Assembly: GCF_036417845.1 (NCBI RefSeq)
Contig: NC_089979.1
Location: forward strand, 120,685,415 to 120,749,414
DNA from: Apteryx mantelli
Taxonomy: Eukaryota; Chordata; Aves; Apterygiformes; Apterygidae
Length of the DNA stretch: 64,000 nt
Direction: 5' to 3'
Shown: piece by piece, positions 1-15,047 of the stretch
How positions within the stretch are numbered: position 1 is the first letter of the stretch
How the letters are laid out: each line of letters opens with the position of its first letter
The notes under the pieces: generated by a model
Told to the model about the DNA's origin: nothing
The model's input: the letters and a program-made list of their open reading frames with translations, nothing else
The model's database searches: none
Made by a program: the position numbers and the translations under genes

Positions 1-49
1 AGCCTCCCCCCCCTTCACCACCCCTTGCAAAAACAGCTCTCACCCTTAC

Positions 50-505
50 CTGGTGGTAAAGGGCCTCCCAGTTCTCCCTCAGCGCTCCCCAGCTGCTGAT
101 GGTGGAGGACTTCTTGTCCAGGTAGACTCTGATGTGCTCCTCCAGCTCTTGGTTGACCTGCTCGAGAGCTCGGACCTTCTCTATGTACTCCACCAAGCAG
201 CCATTCAGGCTCTCGTAGGAGAGGCCTCGGCCCCTCTCCAGCCCTGGGGCCAGGGGCACGGTGGAGCAGGAGCTGCGCAAGCCCTGCAGGAAGACACTGG
301 TGATGCCCAGGGCTCTGCGGGATACCCGAGTCCCCAGGCTGCTCACTCCTCCCGGGGGCGCAGTGCCCACATAGACGCCTGGGGGTCTTCCTCCGCCGCC
401 GATGCTGACCCGGAGGCCGGGCGCCCCTGAGCTTTCCGGCGCCACAGAGGAGGAGGAGGAGGGCTGCTGCCCCAGGAACGAAGACCGACGCCTCGGCAAG
501 GGCAT
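50..505 (-). CDS. BFSP2: Phakinin (lens beaded-filament protein BFSP2), coding exon 1
   Basis: This exon encodes the first 152 residues of phakinin (CP49), a lens-fibre intermediate-filament protein that co-assembles with filensin into beaded filaments. The translation opens MPLPRRRSSF, followed by a Ser-rich head. It contains PGVYVGTAP (about residues 42-50) and RRALGITSVFLQGLRSS (about 63-79), which match my memory of the human head domain closely. The rod begins near residue 100 with LNGCLVEYIEKVRALEQVNQE, where the usual intermediate-filament LNDR helix start is altered, as is known for phakinin. The start is supported by an in-frame TGA 13 codons upstream. The exon ends in phase 0 at a CAG|GTAAGG donor (GT at 49-48). 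Human phakinin has an extra N-terminal segment before its MPLQRRR that is absent here. The remaining exons lie off the left edge. Identification is from sequence similarity by eye and is strong. Confidence 0.96.
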
Positions 506-700
506 GCTGCAGCTCAAGTCCGTCGAGCCAGCCCGGCTGCTTCACCCCCTGCAGTCCCCGTGCTGGCGGGATTTGCCAAGCCAAGCAGGTTTGGGCTCTG
601 TGTTGTTTCAGCTTTGTCCTGCGTCTTTCTGGAACATTAGCATTGCGCAGCCCCGGCGTGTTTATCACATTGTCCAGGGCTTTTCACGGTGTCAGCAATC
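506..700 (-). promoter_or_regulatory. Candidate BFSP2 5' UTR and core promoter
   Basis: Upstream of the BFSP2 start codon, the minus strand shows a TATA-like GATAAAC at about 665-659. About 30 bp further upstream is TGCTGAC (697-691), the half-site core of a MAF response element; MAF proteins drive many lens genes. If the TATA-like box is used, transcription would start near 630 and leave a 5' UTR of roughly 130 nt. The motifs are seen directly; their function is inference, and short motifs like these also occur by chance. Confidence 0.35.
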
Positions 701-3700
701 CATTTCAAGAGAAATCTCTCTGCTGCTGCTGCTGCAAATATGGCAGATGAAAAGCACAATGGTGTTTACAGGCACAGTAGGGCAGGAATTCATTACAAAG
801 TACATGTTGAAACACCCACCAGTGTTTTCTACCCTGACAGCCAGATGATTTCCTATCCTTATACACATACATATCTATACAAATATTACAAATGCATTAG
901 CTGCTCACACCCATGCTTACTCCAGACACAATCCCTTGCAGCAAAGAGTTACTTAAAGTTGACAAAAAGTGAACTTTCGAGGAGGCAGCTGGGCTGTGCT
1001 GGCTTTTCATCACAGCAGAGCCTGCAACTCTCCTTCAGCCCCTCAGCAGCTGCAGGATTTATCTGTGCCTTGACTTCATCACCCAAGGAGCACCATCTCA
1101 ACCCCAGCAGCCTTTCAGTCCTCACACCTACTCTTCTTTATTCTGTTTAACATCACATATTAGTTGCACCTGGTCTGCTTAACAAGGGCCCATTTCACTT
1201 TGACTGCCTAACAGGGAGACAGAGCAGCAACACCCAGCTGGAAGTGGGACAGTTCCCGAGCCTTATTGCAGGGGGTGGGGGAGTTTTCCCTGCTCTTCTT
1301 TTTGTGTCAGTGCTCTTTAGTGACTAGTAAACAAGTGGGTAATTTGTATGCGTGTGAGCAGCAGAGGACATGATACGGTGGGATACTTACTATGCAGTGT
1401 TAGGCGTGCCACCGTAGGTGGATAACATGGTTTTTTCTACATGGTTGCACATAGGTCAACAGGCGCTTCACAGCTCTGATGTTGTTAGAATTGTCCTGGT
1501 TCAGGATTAACATATGAGCATCTTTGCAGGCACATCTGTAATGTGCTGATGTTGGGCACTGACCTAACGTGGTGTTGGTTTGTATATGGGCGAGCAGATG
1601 AGTCTTTGGTAAAACGGACTAGAATCAGAAATTCCCTTCTTATGGGTGCACCTAATCCTGGTGGCTGGGCTTGTGGATGGAGTTGGGCTTGCTTGTTTTT
1701 TAAGTCTGAGGATGGTGAGATTGAGTACAGACGGGGGTGCCATTTCCCATTCATGTGAAGCCTGGGAATGCTGCAGCATCTCACAGCTTTGCAGGTGTTT
1801 TCAGTTGATTTCTAGGCATCCTGAATTTAGATTACCAAGCAAGCCGTACTGGCTAAATGAGAGGAGTCCTCCAGTATTTCTTACGTAACATTTTCAGTAT
1901 ATTTGCTCTGTGTCAAGTAAAAAAGAAATCCGCCTTGCAAAAACGACAGGTAAAAATACCAATTTCTTTCCAAAGGAACTGAATTTAGCTCTTTTTCACG
2001 TCATTCTCCCTTTTTACCTCCCTGTTAAAGTACACAGAATCAGAAGATGAAGGCTCTCATATGAGTGTCTTCTCTTGGCAAGACTCTCAGGAAGTTTTTA
2101 CTCTATAAGTAAAACAGCATTTTCCAGGAGGCTGTTTAGTATTTGACCATGAGGACCATAGGTAACATATTGCATAGCTTTTATCCCACTGTGAAAAGAT
2201 GTATTCCCAAAGTGCCCATCCATGTCCACATACAGCCACATCTTAAAGGCTACCCTAGTCACCTCTTAGGGAAGTAGTGCATTATTCTTTGATTCAGAAC
2301 AGAAAATCAAAAATCTAAAAGATCCACCGTAGTGTTACCTTTTTTTAGTTCGAGGAAGCCTGTGGCTTGGATTCAGATTGGTGCCTAAGTGCAGAAGAAG
2401 TGCATGTGTAGGACAGGGAGAGAGACAGGGTGAAGATGCCTTTGTGGCCCCCCAGCCCTGGGGTGGCCACATCTCTGTCAGATTACAGCTACCAGTTAGT
2501 AAAGTTTTCAGATACTCTGACTACCCACAGCCACTGGGACATTTCTGCAGGTGGAAACAGCTGGACCAGATGTGCCATGATCCTAATTCCCTTTTCTGTT
2601 ATCAGACACAGCTCACCTCGAACAAGGCATATGTTTAATGATGCTACGCTAACCCTGCCTTGCTGCAGCTTCCCTTTTGTGCGAACAGCCAATAAACCTG
2701 AGCAGCCAGTGGCACGAAGCAGCCAGCTGGAGCGCGGGGGTAAATCCCCTGCTGTCTCATCGCCTGCTCCTCACCAAGGCTGAGACCTCCAAGGACAAAG
2801 GCTGTTTCCGTTGGTGAACAACACAGAACAGGCAATCTCAGAAGCAAAATTGAAAATTGGTCCCACAATAACCATTCTGGGTTACTCAAAGAGAGAACAT
2901 CGGTTTAGGCAAAGCCATTCCATGTTATTCTCTACTTGTAAGAGCCTATTTTGAATTCACCCCTCATCATTTAAGCTTCATTCACCCCTGCTGTTCCCAT
3001 AATACCATTACAGCATGCAATCTAGCACTTAACTGTGTAGCAGTGAAACACCATTTTGCTCTGAAACACTGCATTTTCATTCCTAAGAAAGGAAGGAAAG
3101 TGTTAGAAAAGACAGGGACTGTAAGGAGTCTGGATTCAAAGGCACTTCAGTCTAAGCATATAAGGTGGAAGTTCCTAATCATCAGATTTCAAGCTCCTCT
3201 GATAAACTGAAGAGAGATTTCTGTTCCTTTGAAGGGGACACTCTATGTCCCTTCTGTTCAGGCTGTTTGCTCTGCAGGAAATAATTCAAGACTCATTGGG
3301 CTGGAGCAGAGCAGCTGTGAGTCCAAAGTGTAACGGTTAGGGCCTTCATGGAGGAAAAAAGGAGGTCATTCTGGTCCTTGCTCCTGCAAGAGACTGTTAG
3401 AGCAGGAACTGGAACCTGGGATTCCTGTTTAAGTCTTAGCAAGCTAATATCTAAAAGAGTCATGAGCAACATTACTACCTGGACAGGTTTGCCCATGTCT
3501 TGTGTGGTCCTGGATCCCATGGGTGCATTAGGTTTGTTTGGAGCACAGCGACCACCCCACTGCCACTGTAGCGTGCTCCCCTGCTCTCCCCCCATGGAGT
3601 TTGAGCATCCCAGTTGGGCTTAACTGGGAGGGAGATACGGGAAGGCTCATCCCAGTCAGTGCTCAGGCAGTGCTGGAGTCACGCAGAGGATGCACACCTG

Positions 3701-4020
3701 GCACGCAAGCCGTAGGGACTGCTACCGGCAACTGAGCCTGTCTGGTCTGGTTTGTATTATAGCTTGGCAGTCAAGAGTAAAGGAGTGACCTAAGTAATTT
3801 CACAATAAAAGCAGCATAGGTAAGGGACGGTCACTGAGTAGGAACACTCACAGCCAGGCTGAGAGAGGTCATGTAACTTCCCACTGCTCCTAAGCCACTG
3901 CAGGATGCTGCACCAAACACACGCTGCCTGCACTGAAAGCAGCCTCAGTGAATATTCTTACCGATCAGGTATATTTAGCAGCAGATTGTAAATGACAGTG
4001 AAGAAAATAACCCACTTGAC
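701..4020. other. BFSP2-TMEM108 intergenic region
   Basis: About 3.3 kb separates the candidate BFSP2 promoter from the likely 3' end of TMEM108. I see no coding exon, RNA gene or recognisable transposon here. Small open frames occur on both strands but have no recognisable domain or matching splice sites. A longer TMEM108 3' UTR could run into this interval, and proximal BFSP2 control elements are expected at its left end. Confidence 0.6.
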
Positions 4021-4042
4021 AGGTGTTTTGCTTAGAAATACC

Positions 4043-4048
4043 TTTATT
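4043..4048 (-). terminator. TMEM108: Candidate distal TMEM108 poly(A) signal
   Basis: TTTATT on the + strand is AATAAA in the TMEM108 sense. It lies about 195 nt beyond the stop codon, within TTTATTTTATAAAG. If used, cleavage would fall near 4015-4033. It cannot be told from sequence alone whether this or a site further left is the main one. Confidence 0.4.
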
Positions 4049-4183
4049 TTATAAAGCCACGGTTTGTTCTGTAAAGTTTTACCACACTTATAAAAAAGAG
4101 GTTGACAATTCTCAGGGGGAAAAAAGCTGAAAACATTTCTTGTAGTTCAGGGTTACACAAAGGTTATATTTATAATATATATA

Positions 4184-4189
4184 TTTATT
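4184..4189 (-). terminator. TMEM108: Candidate proximal TMEM108 poly(A) signal
   Basis: A second AATAAA in the TMEM108 sense lies only about 53 nt after the stop codon, in an AT-rich stretch (about 4165-4198). Use of this site would give a very short 3' UTR, so it is the weaker candidate. Confidence 0.25.
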
Positions 4190-4241
4190 TATAATTTGGA
4201 GACAGTCGAGAGGAAACTGCAATACAAGGGCAGCTATGGGG

Positions 4242-6098
<1,857 letters not shown>

Positions 6099-9000
6099 TT
6101 ACCTAAGGAGAGTGCTGGCGATCTTCATTCATACAATTAACTCTGAGTTAGCATTTAACTCTCAGTCAACAAAACCACACAATTAAATCAGAATCTGGAC
6201 CAAGCAGATGAAGCTTTGGGCTTGGCAGGATATGTAGTTCTTATTTTCTTTTTGATGTAAGTTCACAATCTTCAAGATGCAGTTGCCCTACTCAGGAAAA
6301 GGCTTTGGTGTCATAACTGGATGGTATTTTAATCTCTAAGCAGGGATTCACAGACGCTCTAGGACAGAGGACACTTCACAAAGATGCAAAGGAGGCCACT
6401 ACGCAGATCTTTTCTGCTTCTAGTGTCTTCAGACACTGCAGTGATGAGCATGTTAGCAAATGGGCAGTGATAGATACCTGTCCTAGTCTCAAATATCAAA
6501 TTCATAAATACCTTAGTTGTATGCCTTCAATACCAAAAGTTTCTGCTCTAAATTGCTGCTGATTCTTGTCCCTGTCACCTCACATACATACCCTCGCTTT
6601 TAGGTATTTTGTGGCCGTGCTCTGAAACATCAGAGCCTGGCCATGGGGACAGACAGGCTCCTCAGCAGGGGGGACCTGAGGTGGCACCGGGGAGCCTCTC
6701 TGACACCTCACTTGTGTAGCTTACATTTTCCAGGGTAGCGTTACTGACCTTTGGAAAACATCCTCCCTCAGGTCAGCCCAGAACCAGGATTTTTTTGTCT
6801 GTCTACCTATATCAGCATATGGGGTCTACTGATAAGATGGATAGAGCATAGTCTGTTCCCTGCGCTTGCCTGGGCATTGGTGGTATCTGGGTTGCCTTTT
6901 TCTCATAGCTGTGTAACACATTTTAGCTTTTGAGGGCTGAAATACTTGAGGTTAAAGTAGAGCAGTTAGGCAAAACTATGTGACCAGAAAGTGAAATTTG
7001 TTGATTTAACTGTCTGTTTGGTCTTAAGGCCACAGATACCCATTGATCGCAGTGATGCTAGAATAATGCTTCCACAGCAGGCTGGCTGGACACAGAGATG
7101 GGTGAGTGTATTTTCTGGAATCGCTTTCAGTTTAGTCATCTCTGTTCCAGTTCAGATTTGTAATCTTGGCAATTTTATGAAAGCTAGCCAAACCCACTGG
7201 AACAAACATACTGCTCACACTGGTCCTTGCTCAGGCAGAATTTGAGGCATGTACAAGGGTTTATTCAGTGGAGTAAGGCATAAGCTTTGTGTGCTTATTT
7301 TATACCTGTGGAATTAATTGAACATTTGTGCTCATAATCTACCTGATTTATACTGACAGACAGGTAGCTGGATATGTACTTACTTTGATTTGCATACATG
7401 AAATAGGGAATGCCCTGCTGTAAACTCACTACATAATTTCTAAACCCCTCATGATAGGAAAGAAGAGAGAAAATATTCATGAAGCAGAAAAATATATTAT
7501 CTTCTCAGCTACAGCCAAAATTAATTTATTAGAATTATAGCCTAGAGAGAAGAAAAGACAGCAGAGAGGTCAAAGCGGTTTTGTATGTTTTGACAAACAC
7601 TGCAACTACCCATATGCCGTGGATCTAATTTCACATCCCATCTATTCACATAAGATGGCAATACAAAAGTGCAGGTTAGAGCTCTATTTAAAATAAAAAA
7701 AAATAAGCTACTAAGAAAAATTGTTAATGGGTTTGAGTTCAGGGATTTTATGTCTCATTCAAAGGAAAAGGTGAGTTCATACTATAAATCTTCTCACGAA
7801 ACTAATGGAAAAAATCTCCTGCACCATTCCTGCACATTTCAAAAAAGTAGGCCATTATCAAACTCACTATTACCCAGTCTTAGACTGATCTTACTTCAGT
7901 CTTTCCATCAGCATTACTCTTCTGATGGCCTGACAGTGCAGTTCACGCCAGCGGGTGCTGACGCAGGCGGCCCCATCAAAGTCAGCAGAGCCGCCCTGCC
8001 CGGGGAAGCACCGATCCTCCTCACGGGCTGCGTCACTGCCCCTTACTTTGCTCAGGCCCAGGAGGCTGGTACCCGCCTGATGCCGCCAACCTGGCCTGCA
8101 GGCGTGTTAAGGTGAGCAAGTGAAGCAGGACACGCATTTAGTCCCCCCTGTCTTTGGGCTGTATTAAGGGAGCAGGGCTAAGGCGAGTAGCCCTCCAAGC
8201 TTTTTGGTATGCCAGCAGCAAGTGCTCTCTAAGGCAGATAACGTTGCTCAAGTAGCCCGAGGATACAGGAGCCCCAGTAAAGCTGACTCTGGGCAAATAT
8301 TTTGAAATCCTCAGGTTTTACAGCTCAGATAATATTGTGGCTGCTGTCAGTGAAGTACTGGATTTGGGTTTTGGGCACTGGAAAGCTTGTGACACTAAGC
8401 AGAGAGACGTCTCTGCTTATTTGACCAGGAACAGGCCCTGTCATGTGCAGCTCTGTTTGCTGTGTAGCAGTAACGCTCTTCTCCATTAATTATGCTCTTG
8501 GTCTGCAACCCCAGTGCACAAATGAGCAAACGGATGGAAGACTGTGGAGAGCGAATTCCTGAGTGTCCTCAAAAATCAAGTACAACACATTTTAGCAGGA
8601 GGCTGCCTTCATAAGATGCCTTGATTCAAAGCAGGGGAGACCTCATTTAAGAGGGAGAGGGGAGACAGCAGGGCTGGAATGAGGGCATTCCCTCTCTTTC
8701 TCATATTAAATGACTGAGAAGGCTTTATTGGCATATTTTCGTGAAATTAATATAGCTAAGAACAGGACCATTCACTCGCAGAACAATCCTAGGAACAAGG
8801 TACAGATCTATGTATATCCTTAGACAGCCATTCACTCCCATCATTAGAATTACAGTTGCGATGGTTACCTAGGACATATTTGGTGGATGAAATACCCAGA
8901 GGGCAGAGATGGTTTAGAAGGGTTTTGAAACAGCAATAACTACAACAGAGCCGAACAGAGAAACCCTACCTGCAACTCCCCTCTTCTTTTTCCCATTGTA

Positions 9001-12000
9001 TCATGTGATGGCCTTGTGAGGAGGAGAAGGTCCTGTTGCTTAATGCTGCAGGATCATATTTGTTTCAGAGATGGACAGCACTTTGGACAGAATAAGGACA
9101 AACTCTTGCCCTTCAAGCTTCCACCTGGATCCTTCATGGGAGTTGGGAAAGCTAAACTGACTTTTCCCTTCTACTGTTCCATTTTAAAGCTAATACTGAG
9201 CACCAGGAGAAGGACATTTCAGTGATGTCCCTGGGTCAGCTGGAAGCTCCCCACACAAGGATTACCATACATGTTAGGAAATAGCATGAGTCTTTGCAAT
9301 TTTGCAGACATTAGAGGTTCAGAGAGTTCAGAAGCATTTCTAATACTTATTCATTGACCTGCTACTATTCTGGAGGAAGAAATTTCAACGCACAAATTCA
9401 GGGGCTAAGAACTGTTGATGAACTCCAGTTGGGACGCTGGCTTCTTTCCGGCCCTGCAACAAATTATGCCAGCATTATCTGTTCCCCCATCTATGAAACG
9501 ACATAATACACCCCACAAACAGAAGAAACGGGATTCTCTCAGATTCACAGACTTCCAGGCTGGTGGAAACATGCTGATCATCTGCTCTTACCTGCATAAC
9601 ACCTGCACAACCATAGAGTTTCACCTGGTAATTTTGGTCCTTGTCCATAAGTTCTAGCTAAAGTACAGCACATCTCATAGGAAAACATCCAGCTTGGTTT
9701 AAGAACTTGGAGTGACTGGATTTCCATCCCATTCCCAAGAAGGTTGTTTCAATACTTAATTTCCATTACAGGGACATGTTCACATTGTCCTAGTTTGAAT
9801 CCAGCCTCAACTGTTGCTTCCTCAATCTCTTTTTTCTCAATTCTTGTTTTATTAAGCCCTCCATTATGCTATCAGAAACATGTCCCATATACTGGGCTTG
9901 AGCCTTTTCTTGGACTACATAATACTACTTCATAACTACACAAGTGGATTTAAGTTGGATTTCTGAACTCTTAAATCATTCCCATGACTCTTCTCTGAAT
10001 CCTTTCTAATCTTCCAATCTTTTTAAAAATACAAATCACCAGGATTATATACCATATTCAATATTGGTCTCATAAATGTGGAGTAATGAGATAAAACCAA
10101 CTTCCTACACTTATTTGATAGTCTTCTGTCTATTCTTTCAATTTATTTAAATATTTTACTATTTGTATATTACTATATAACACATAAACATAGTGTTAAC
10201 AAACTTGAAAGTTGCAAGCACTTAAAAGTCAGGAAAAATTAAGACTGAAGGATACTAGGGAAATCAAAATTTACTTCTCTCTGTGATTGTAGATCATAAT
10301 ATAAACTAAGTTGCTAGAGACCCCTTACCTCAATGAGTAAAATAGTATTTTATCCATATTTCTTTCCACCTTTCTAATTTAGTGTGATAGTTAAACACCA
10401 CAGTGAGACTGAAGAATAGGTAGTGGCAAACAAGCCTCACTGTGTCTGTTACCTGGGCTGTCTACATCTGTACAACCTTCGCTCTATTATTAGTACCACA
10501 GTGCGTTTTGTTATTGACCACAGCTGCTTACATCAGGAGACAGCAACCTCCTCTCAAGCTTGGTCTGAGCTCACACTTGGAGACTGGACTCAGGGCTTGT
10601 GATTGCTCTCAGATCAGGAAACAAACATACCCAGGTTTTTTGATTGGGAAAGTGAGTGAGATAATTTTGGAAAGTGTCCCAGCCCATGAAATATGAGTAG
10701 GTGGGGTTAGGTCCAAGGCAATTCTTCATTTATTCTTTGAGTTCTGCTGATGTTTCCATTTGGAGACTTGGCCTCTCTCTTGCATTGTCTAATGTCAGCA
10801 GAACTGACTAAATGAATTGACTTCTGGGCATCTGATTTGCAGCGGTCTATTCTTCACCATTTTATCATGTAATTCTATAATTACAGAACTGTACGTACTG
10901 GGAAGCCAAGGATAGGGCCTGTGAGTTTTAAAATGAGTTCACAGTGTGTCTTGTTCTGCATTGCAGCAGGGTGTATGAGACAGGCACACACACATACACA
11001 TGCACACAAAATGTTCAAGGCTGCCTGAAGGACATCACAAAAACAACTGGAACCATGAGATGCAGAAAATACCGATAACAGTGTTAAGTACTACTTTGCT
11101 TTTCTGGGAACGTAATGATACAGAATCCTTCATTTTTGTAACTCTCAAATGGAGTAAGCAGCACTACCCACAGTATTTATACCATGAAATGGAATTCCAC
11201 CAAAAGGTGAAATGATTTCCCCAAATTCACGTAGCAGATGTGGCGGGTGCATTTCTTCTCAAACATCAAAGCACTACTTTTCTGGTTAGAATTTTAAGGG
11301 ATTTTGGTGGGACTCAGAAACCTATGTATCCTCAAAAAAAATGTACTGTAGGGACTGGAAAGCCAAATCCATCTCTTATTTCAGGAGGTGAGCTCCTAAG
11401 GCCTGGCTCTTCAGGCCAGTGCCGTAGACACGGAGCTGTGCCACCAGACTGGCTGGCGGGGCCACCTGGGGCATGCTGATTTGGATGTGGATTGGGACTA
11501 GTTTTTGGTGAGAGTCTGAGCATGGGATGCCAGGTCAAAGCGAGGCTGAACAAACCCTCTGCGGCTTCCTACTTGTAGCAGGCAGCAGACCCTCGGGCCG
11601 TGGCCGGGCCACCGAGGAGCCCCTGCAGGGACTTTCCTCCATGAGGAGGAGCTCTGCATCCTGGGCAGCTCTTCCAGTGGGGATACAGCACCAAGGGCTG
11701 CGGGGATGACTCTCACCTACCACGGAAATTAAAATGCCTTGAGGCTATGGGAACAGCAGAGGCGTCTCCGAGCCAGCTTGGGGGCATGCTTCTCATTAGC
11801 AGGAGGAGGGAGCCAAGTTAGTGATACTCCTGCATCTCTGCAGCTGTGCAAAGGCTCCAGTTTCCTCTCCACACCAACTTTCCCTGTCTCTCATTTGTAA
11901 CTTCCCTGCCTCAGGGATGCCCAGGCTGCCTTCTCCCCCCCCTGCGCGGGGGGCTTGGCCCTTCTCACAGAATGATGTCTCAGCAGACGGATCCATGGGT

Positions 12001-12475
12001 CTGGCCAGCTTCCCCGAACACGCCAGCCCACGGCTCAGGGCAGCGTACCGGAGGGTCCTGCCCCTCGGGGGCAGCAATCACCTCTCACCATAGAAGTCCT
12101 CAGTGACTTCCTCCATGGCTTGTTCCCTCCAAAGGCACCAGAGGTATTTAACAAGATGCTTTTCCAGACACTGTCCAGCATCCCAAGGCAGGAACAGGAC
12201 AGCATCTCGATCAGTCTGTGCCCAAAGCTCCCCGCGAAACACATGTTCATCCCTTGAAGACACCCTTAGAAGATCTCAATGGCTATATTCCTCATCTGTT
12301 TCTAACACCAGCCTCTCCAGCCTCTCCTCCATTAAAACCAGAAGGGAGAGGTGACTGCCGCTGCTGGGCCGTGCGTCCTCCTCTGCTGTGTCCGGAAGGT
12401 GGCGGCAATCCCCTTCGCACACCGGCCAGGAGCGCGCGGCAGCCCTCGCACATGAGTAAAACCTGACTTTTCAGG

Positions 12476-12490
12476 AAAAAAAAAAAAAAA
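12476..12490 (+). repeat. Poly(A) run, 15 nt
   Basis: An uninterrupted run of A lies at the edge of the GC-richer part of the intron. There is no recognisable retroposed sequence or target-site duplication beside it, so it is reported as simple sequence only. Confidence 0.8.
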
Positions 12491-13195
12491 GGGGAATCTG
12501 CCGCTGGACTGCAAACCCTGGAAACCGACGGCCTCCGAGCATCCCTGCGGCCAGCGCAGCCAGGATCAAGCTGTTTCACACAGGCTACCATTTCGGAGAC
12601 ACTCGCAGGGTAACATCTTCAAAAGCTCCTTAGGAGTCTGTGCACGGTTTCCAACAGTAACTCTGTTTTAGCCTGGAATCTCTTTTCCACTGGTTTAATT
12701 TTGTCAGTTAAGAGTACAGTTTCTCTGGTTTTACCCTCTTATGTTGACACATGCATAGCTGGGTAAAAATGCTTTAGGTTTGTATAATTGATTTTTCTTC
12801 TTTTATAGGAATAAACTATGCCAATACAACTTCAGCCAGACCCACAAAACATTTAAAAGTCTGTCTACGATTCATTTTAACTTTGAAATACATCTGAGGA
12901 TTCCCAGATTTTAAAAGGAGAGTCCAACTGAAGACTTCTCTGAAATCTGGTCCTGAAAACAGGACCTAGATATCTGAATCATAAAAACATTCAGTTGTAT
13001 CAGAGCTGGTATAGGTAATTTTCAAAATAACACTTGCCTTTTTTAAAATGAAGCTTACAAACATAAAGAAATAAAATAAACACAGTCTTATGAATCCATT
13101 CTGTTATGGGACATATGATAAGAAGGTAAGTTTAAATCCTAATGAATAATGGGCTAGAAGTCCTGCCAAAGGACTCTTTATAGTATTACTATTAA

Positions 13196-13210
13196 TAATT
13201 ATTATTATTA
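13196..13210 (+). repeat. (ATT)n microsatellite
   Basis: Five ATT units follow a degenerate AT-rich run that begins near 13183. Confidence 0.85.
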
Positions 13211-15000
13211 TCGCTAGTTATTGGTCATATATGGCACACTGCAGGAGAGACATACACAAATTTACACACTGGGTATGCTTCCTATGTTTGTGTTTTATGG
13301 TATTATATTTTGCATTTTGTATTTGGGCACATACTATCCAGATCAGCTTTCTCTGAACACCAATCCTAAACATAATGCTTGGAAGAATTTACTTGATCAT
13401 GTATTTCTGCTGGTTCATAGACAAGATTTTGTTCATCATATCATCAAATATTGCTTCTCATCATCATGTTGTGCTTGGTATACCCCAGTTTCTCCTTTCC
13501 ATCTTTCACAGAAGTATGTGAAAGTGTATGTGCATACACTTGTGCTTTGCTTTCACTTTATTTTGATTGTCAGTCTTAGAGATTTAAGTTTTGATTTCAC
13601 TAGTGGTTTTAACCAAGTTAGTAGTAGTGGAACCTGATGGTCCTAGAGGTACAGGTCTAGCAGAGCTGCTGAGCCAGTCTAATAGTCTGCAGCTGACAAA
13701 AGGGCTAGTCCTGCTCCCCTCCCAGGTATGTATTCCCGCACCTTCACCCCCTCCAGATCTCACGCCTATCTGACCCTGTGGGGAGCTGACTCAGCTCACT
13801 ATGTGGACAGAAAAATAGCAATGAACAAAGTGAATATTTTTTGACCAGTTTATCGATCTGAACTGGCTCGCAGAGGAGCCAGGTTAGGACCAGGCAGAAG
13901 GAAAGGGGAAGGATCACAAAGCCGAGCCTTGGAGAGGGCAGAAGAAGAGAGCAGCACCCTTTGGCATGAGTGAGCTGTTAGACTGGCTCAGTCAACTCAC
14001 CTAACCTGGTCCTCAGTATATCTCATGGCTGTATGTAACAGGATTAATACTTGATAGTGTTGGCTGCTACCCTTTTAGTCTTCCTCAGGCAGCAATGGCT
14101 GGCAAATGTTTATGTTCTTGTTTCACTCCATTGCTACTTGCACTCCAGACAGATCAGTATAATCACACCCCATAACCTATTTAGTGGCTTCTTCTTGGCT
14201 CTGCAGAGTGAAGCATCAGAGAATAACATACTGTCTCACGTTGCTGATATCACCCAGTTGGACAGGGGATACACCAGTGTCCACTCACAAGCTTTCTCAT
14301 AATTCAATCACGGTTTTTTTTAGCAATGGAGTCAAATAATGAGATCCTAAGCCAGCTCTGTAAACCTAACTTGTACTGGTCCTGCAGGTGGCTGCTTTCT
14401 GTTGTCTGAAAATCAAAAAATTTCAAACTGTTCTTGTTCTCTATGCAGCTGCAAAGTCAGACTCAGAATTAAAACAGAGGAAAACAGCAATTTGGTTATC
14501 AGAATGATGAGACTTTAAAATCGAATTGTTCACAAACTGCCTGCAATGAAATATTTTATAGCACTGGAAAACTGGTGTTCTCTAAGGCATTGGCCATTAA
14601 AATTATCATTACTCTTTTGAGGTTAGCAGTGGTTTTTTTTGTTTTGTTTTTAATCCAGTTCCAGGGTAGAATATAGCAGTTCCTAGATTGCAGAGCTGTG
14701 TAATTTTTGGTTACCTGTTTAAACATTTTGAAGTAAAGCTGCTTTGCCTTCCAGAGTTGTTCAGCCTTTGTCTTATACCGTCAAATGGATAGCCCAGAAT
14801 GGCTAAGGGATTTCTAATAGCAACAGAGCAAGTGTGCTTTGAGTGTAAATGTTATAGTCCTGGAGGTTGTTAATCCTAAGTATTTTGGTCAGTGAATGTG
14901 TTATCTGTCTAGTGATTGTTTCTCATCTATCTCAAGCTGCCCTGCCACTGTAAGCTCTCCATCTAGTCCTTGAATCATGGGGCCAAAATCTGTATTTTAA

Positions 15001-15032
15001 GGAAAGAGAGGAAGAAAGAAAGGAAAAGAAAG
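15001..15032 (-). promoter_or_regulatory. Intronic polypyrimidine tract just after the TMEM108 ectodomain-exon donor
   Basis: On the sense (minus) strand, about 14 nt after the GTAAGT donor, there is a nearly pure pyrimidine run of about 30 nt rich in TTTC and TCCT. Such tracts can bind PTB-type splicing regulators. A regulatory role is inference from position and composition. Confidence 0.35.
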
Positions 15033-15047
15033 TGTCAGTTAACTTAC

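Noticed and set aside
15..668. 217-codon minus-strand frame over the left edge
   Set aside because: It is an out-of-frame shadow of BFSP2 exon 1; the phakinin frame is offset from it and is unmistakable.
13221..13637. 138-codon + strand frame rich in hydrophobic and aromatic residues
   Set aside because: It lies in AT-rich intron with no recognisable protein, and roughly one frame of this length is expected by chance in the window.
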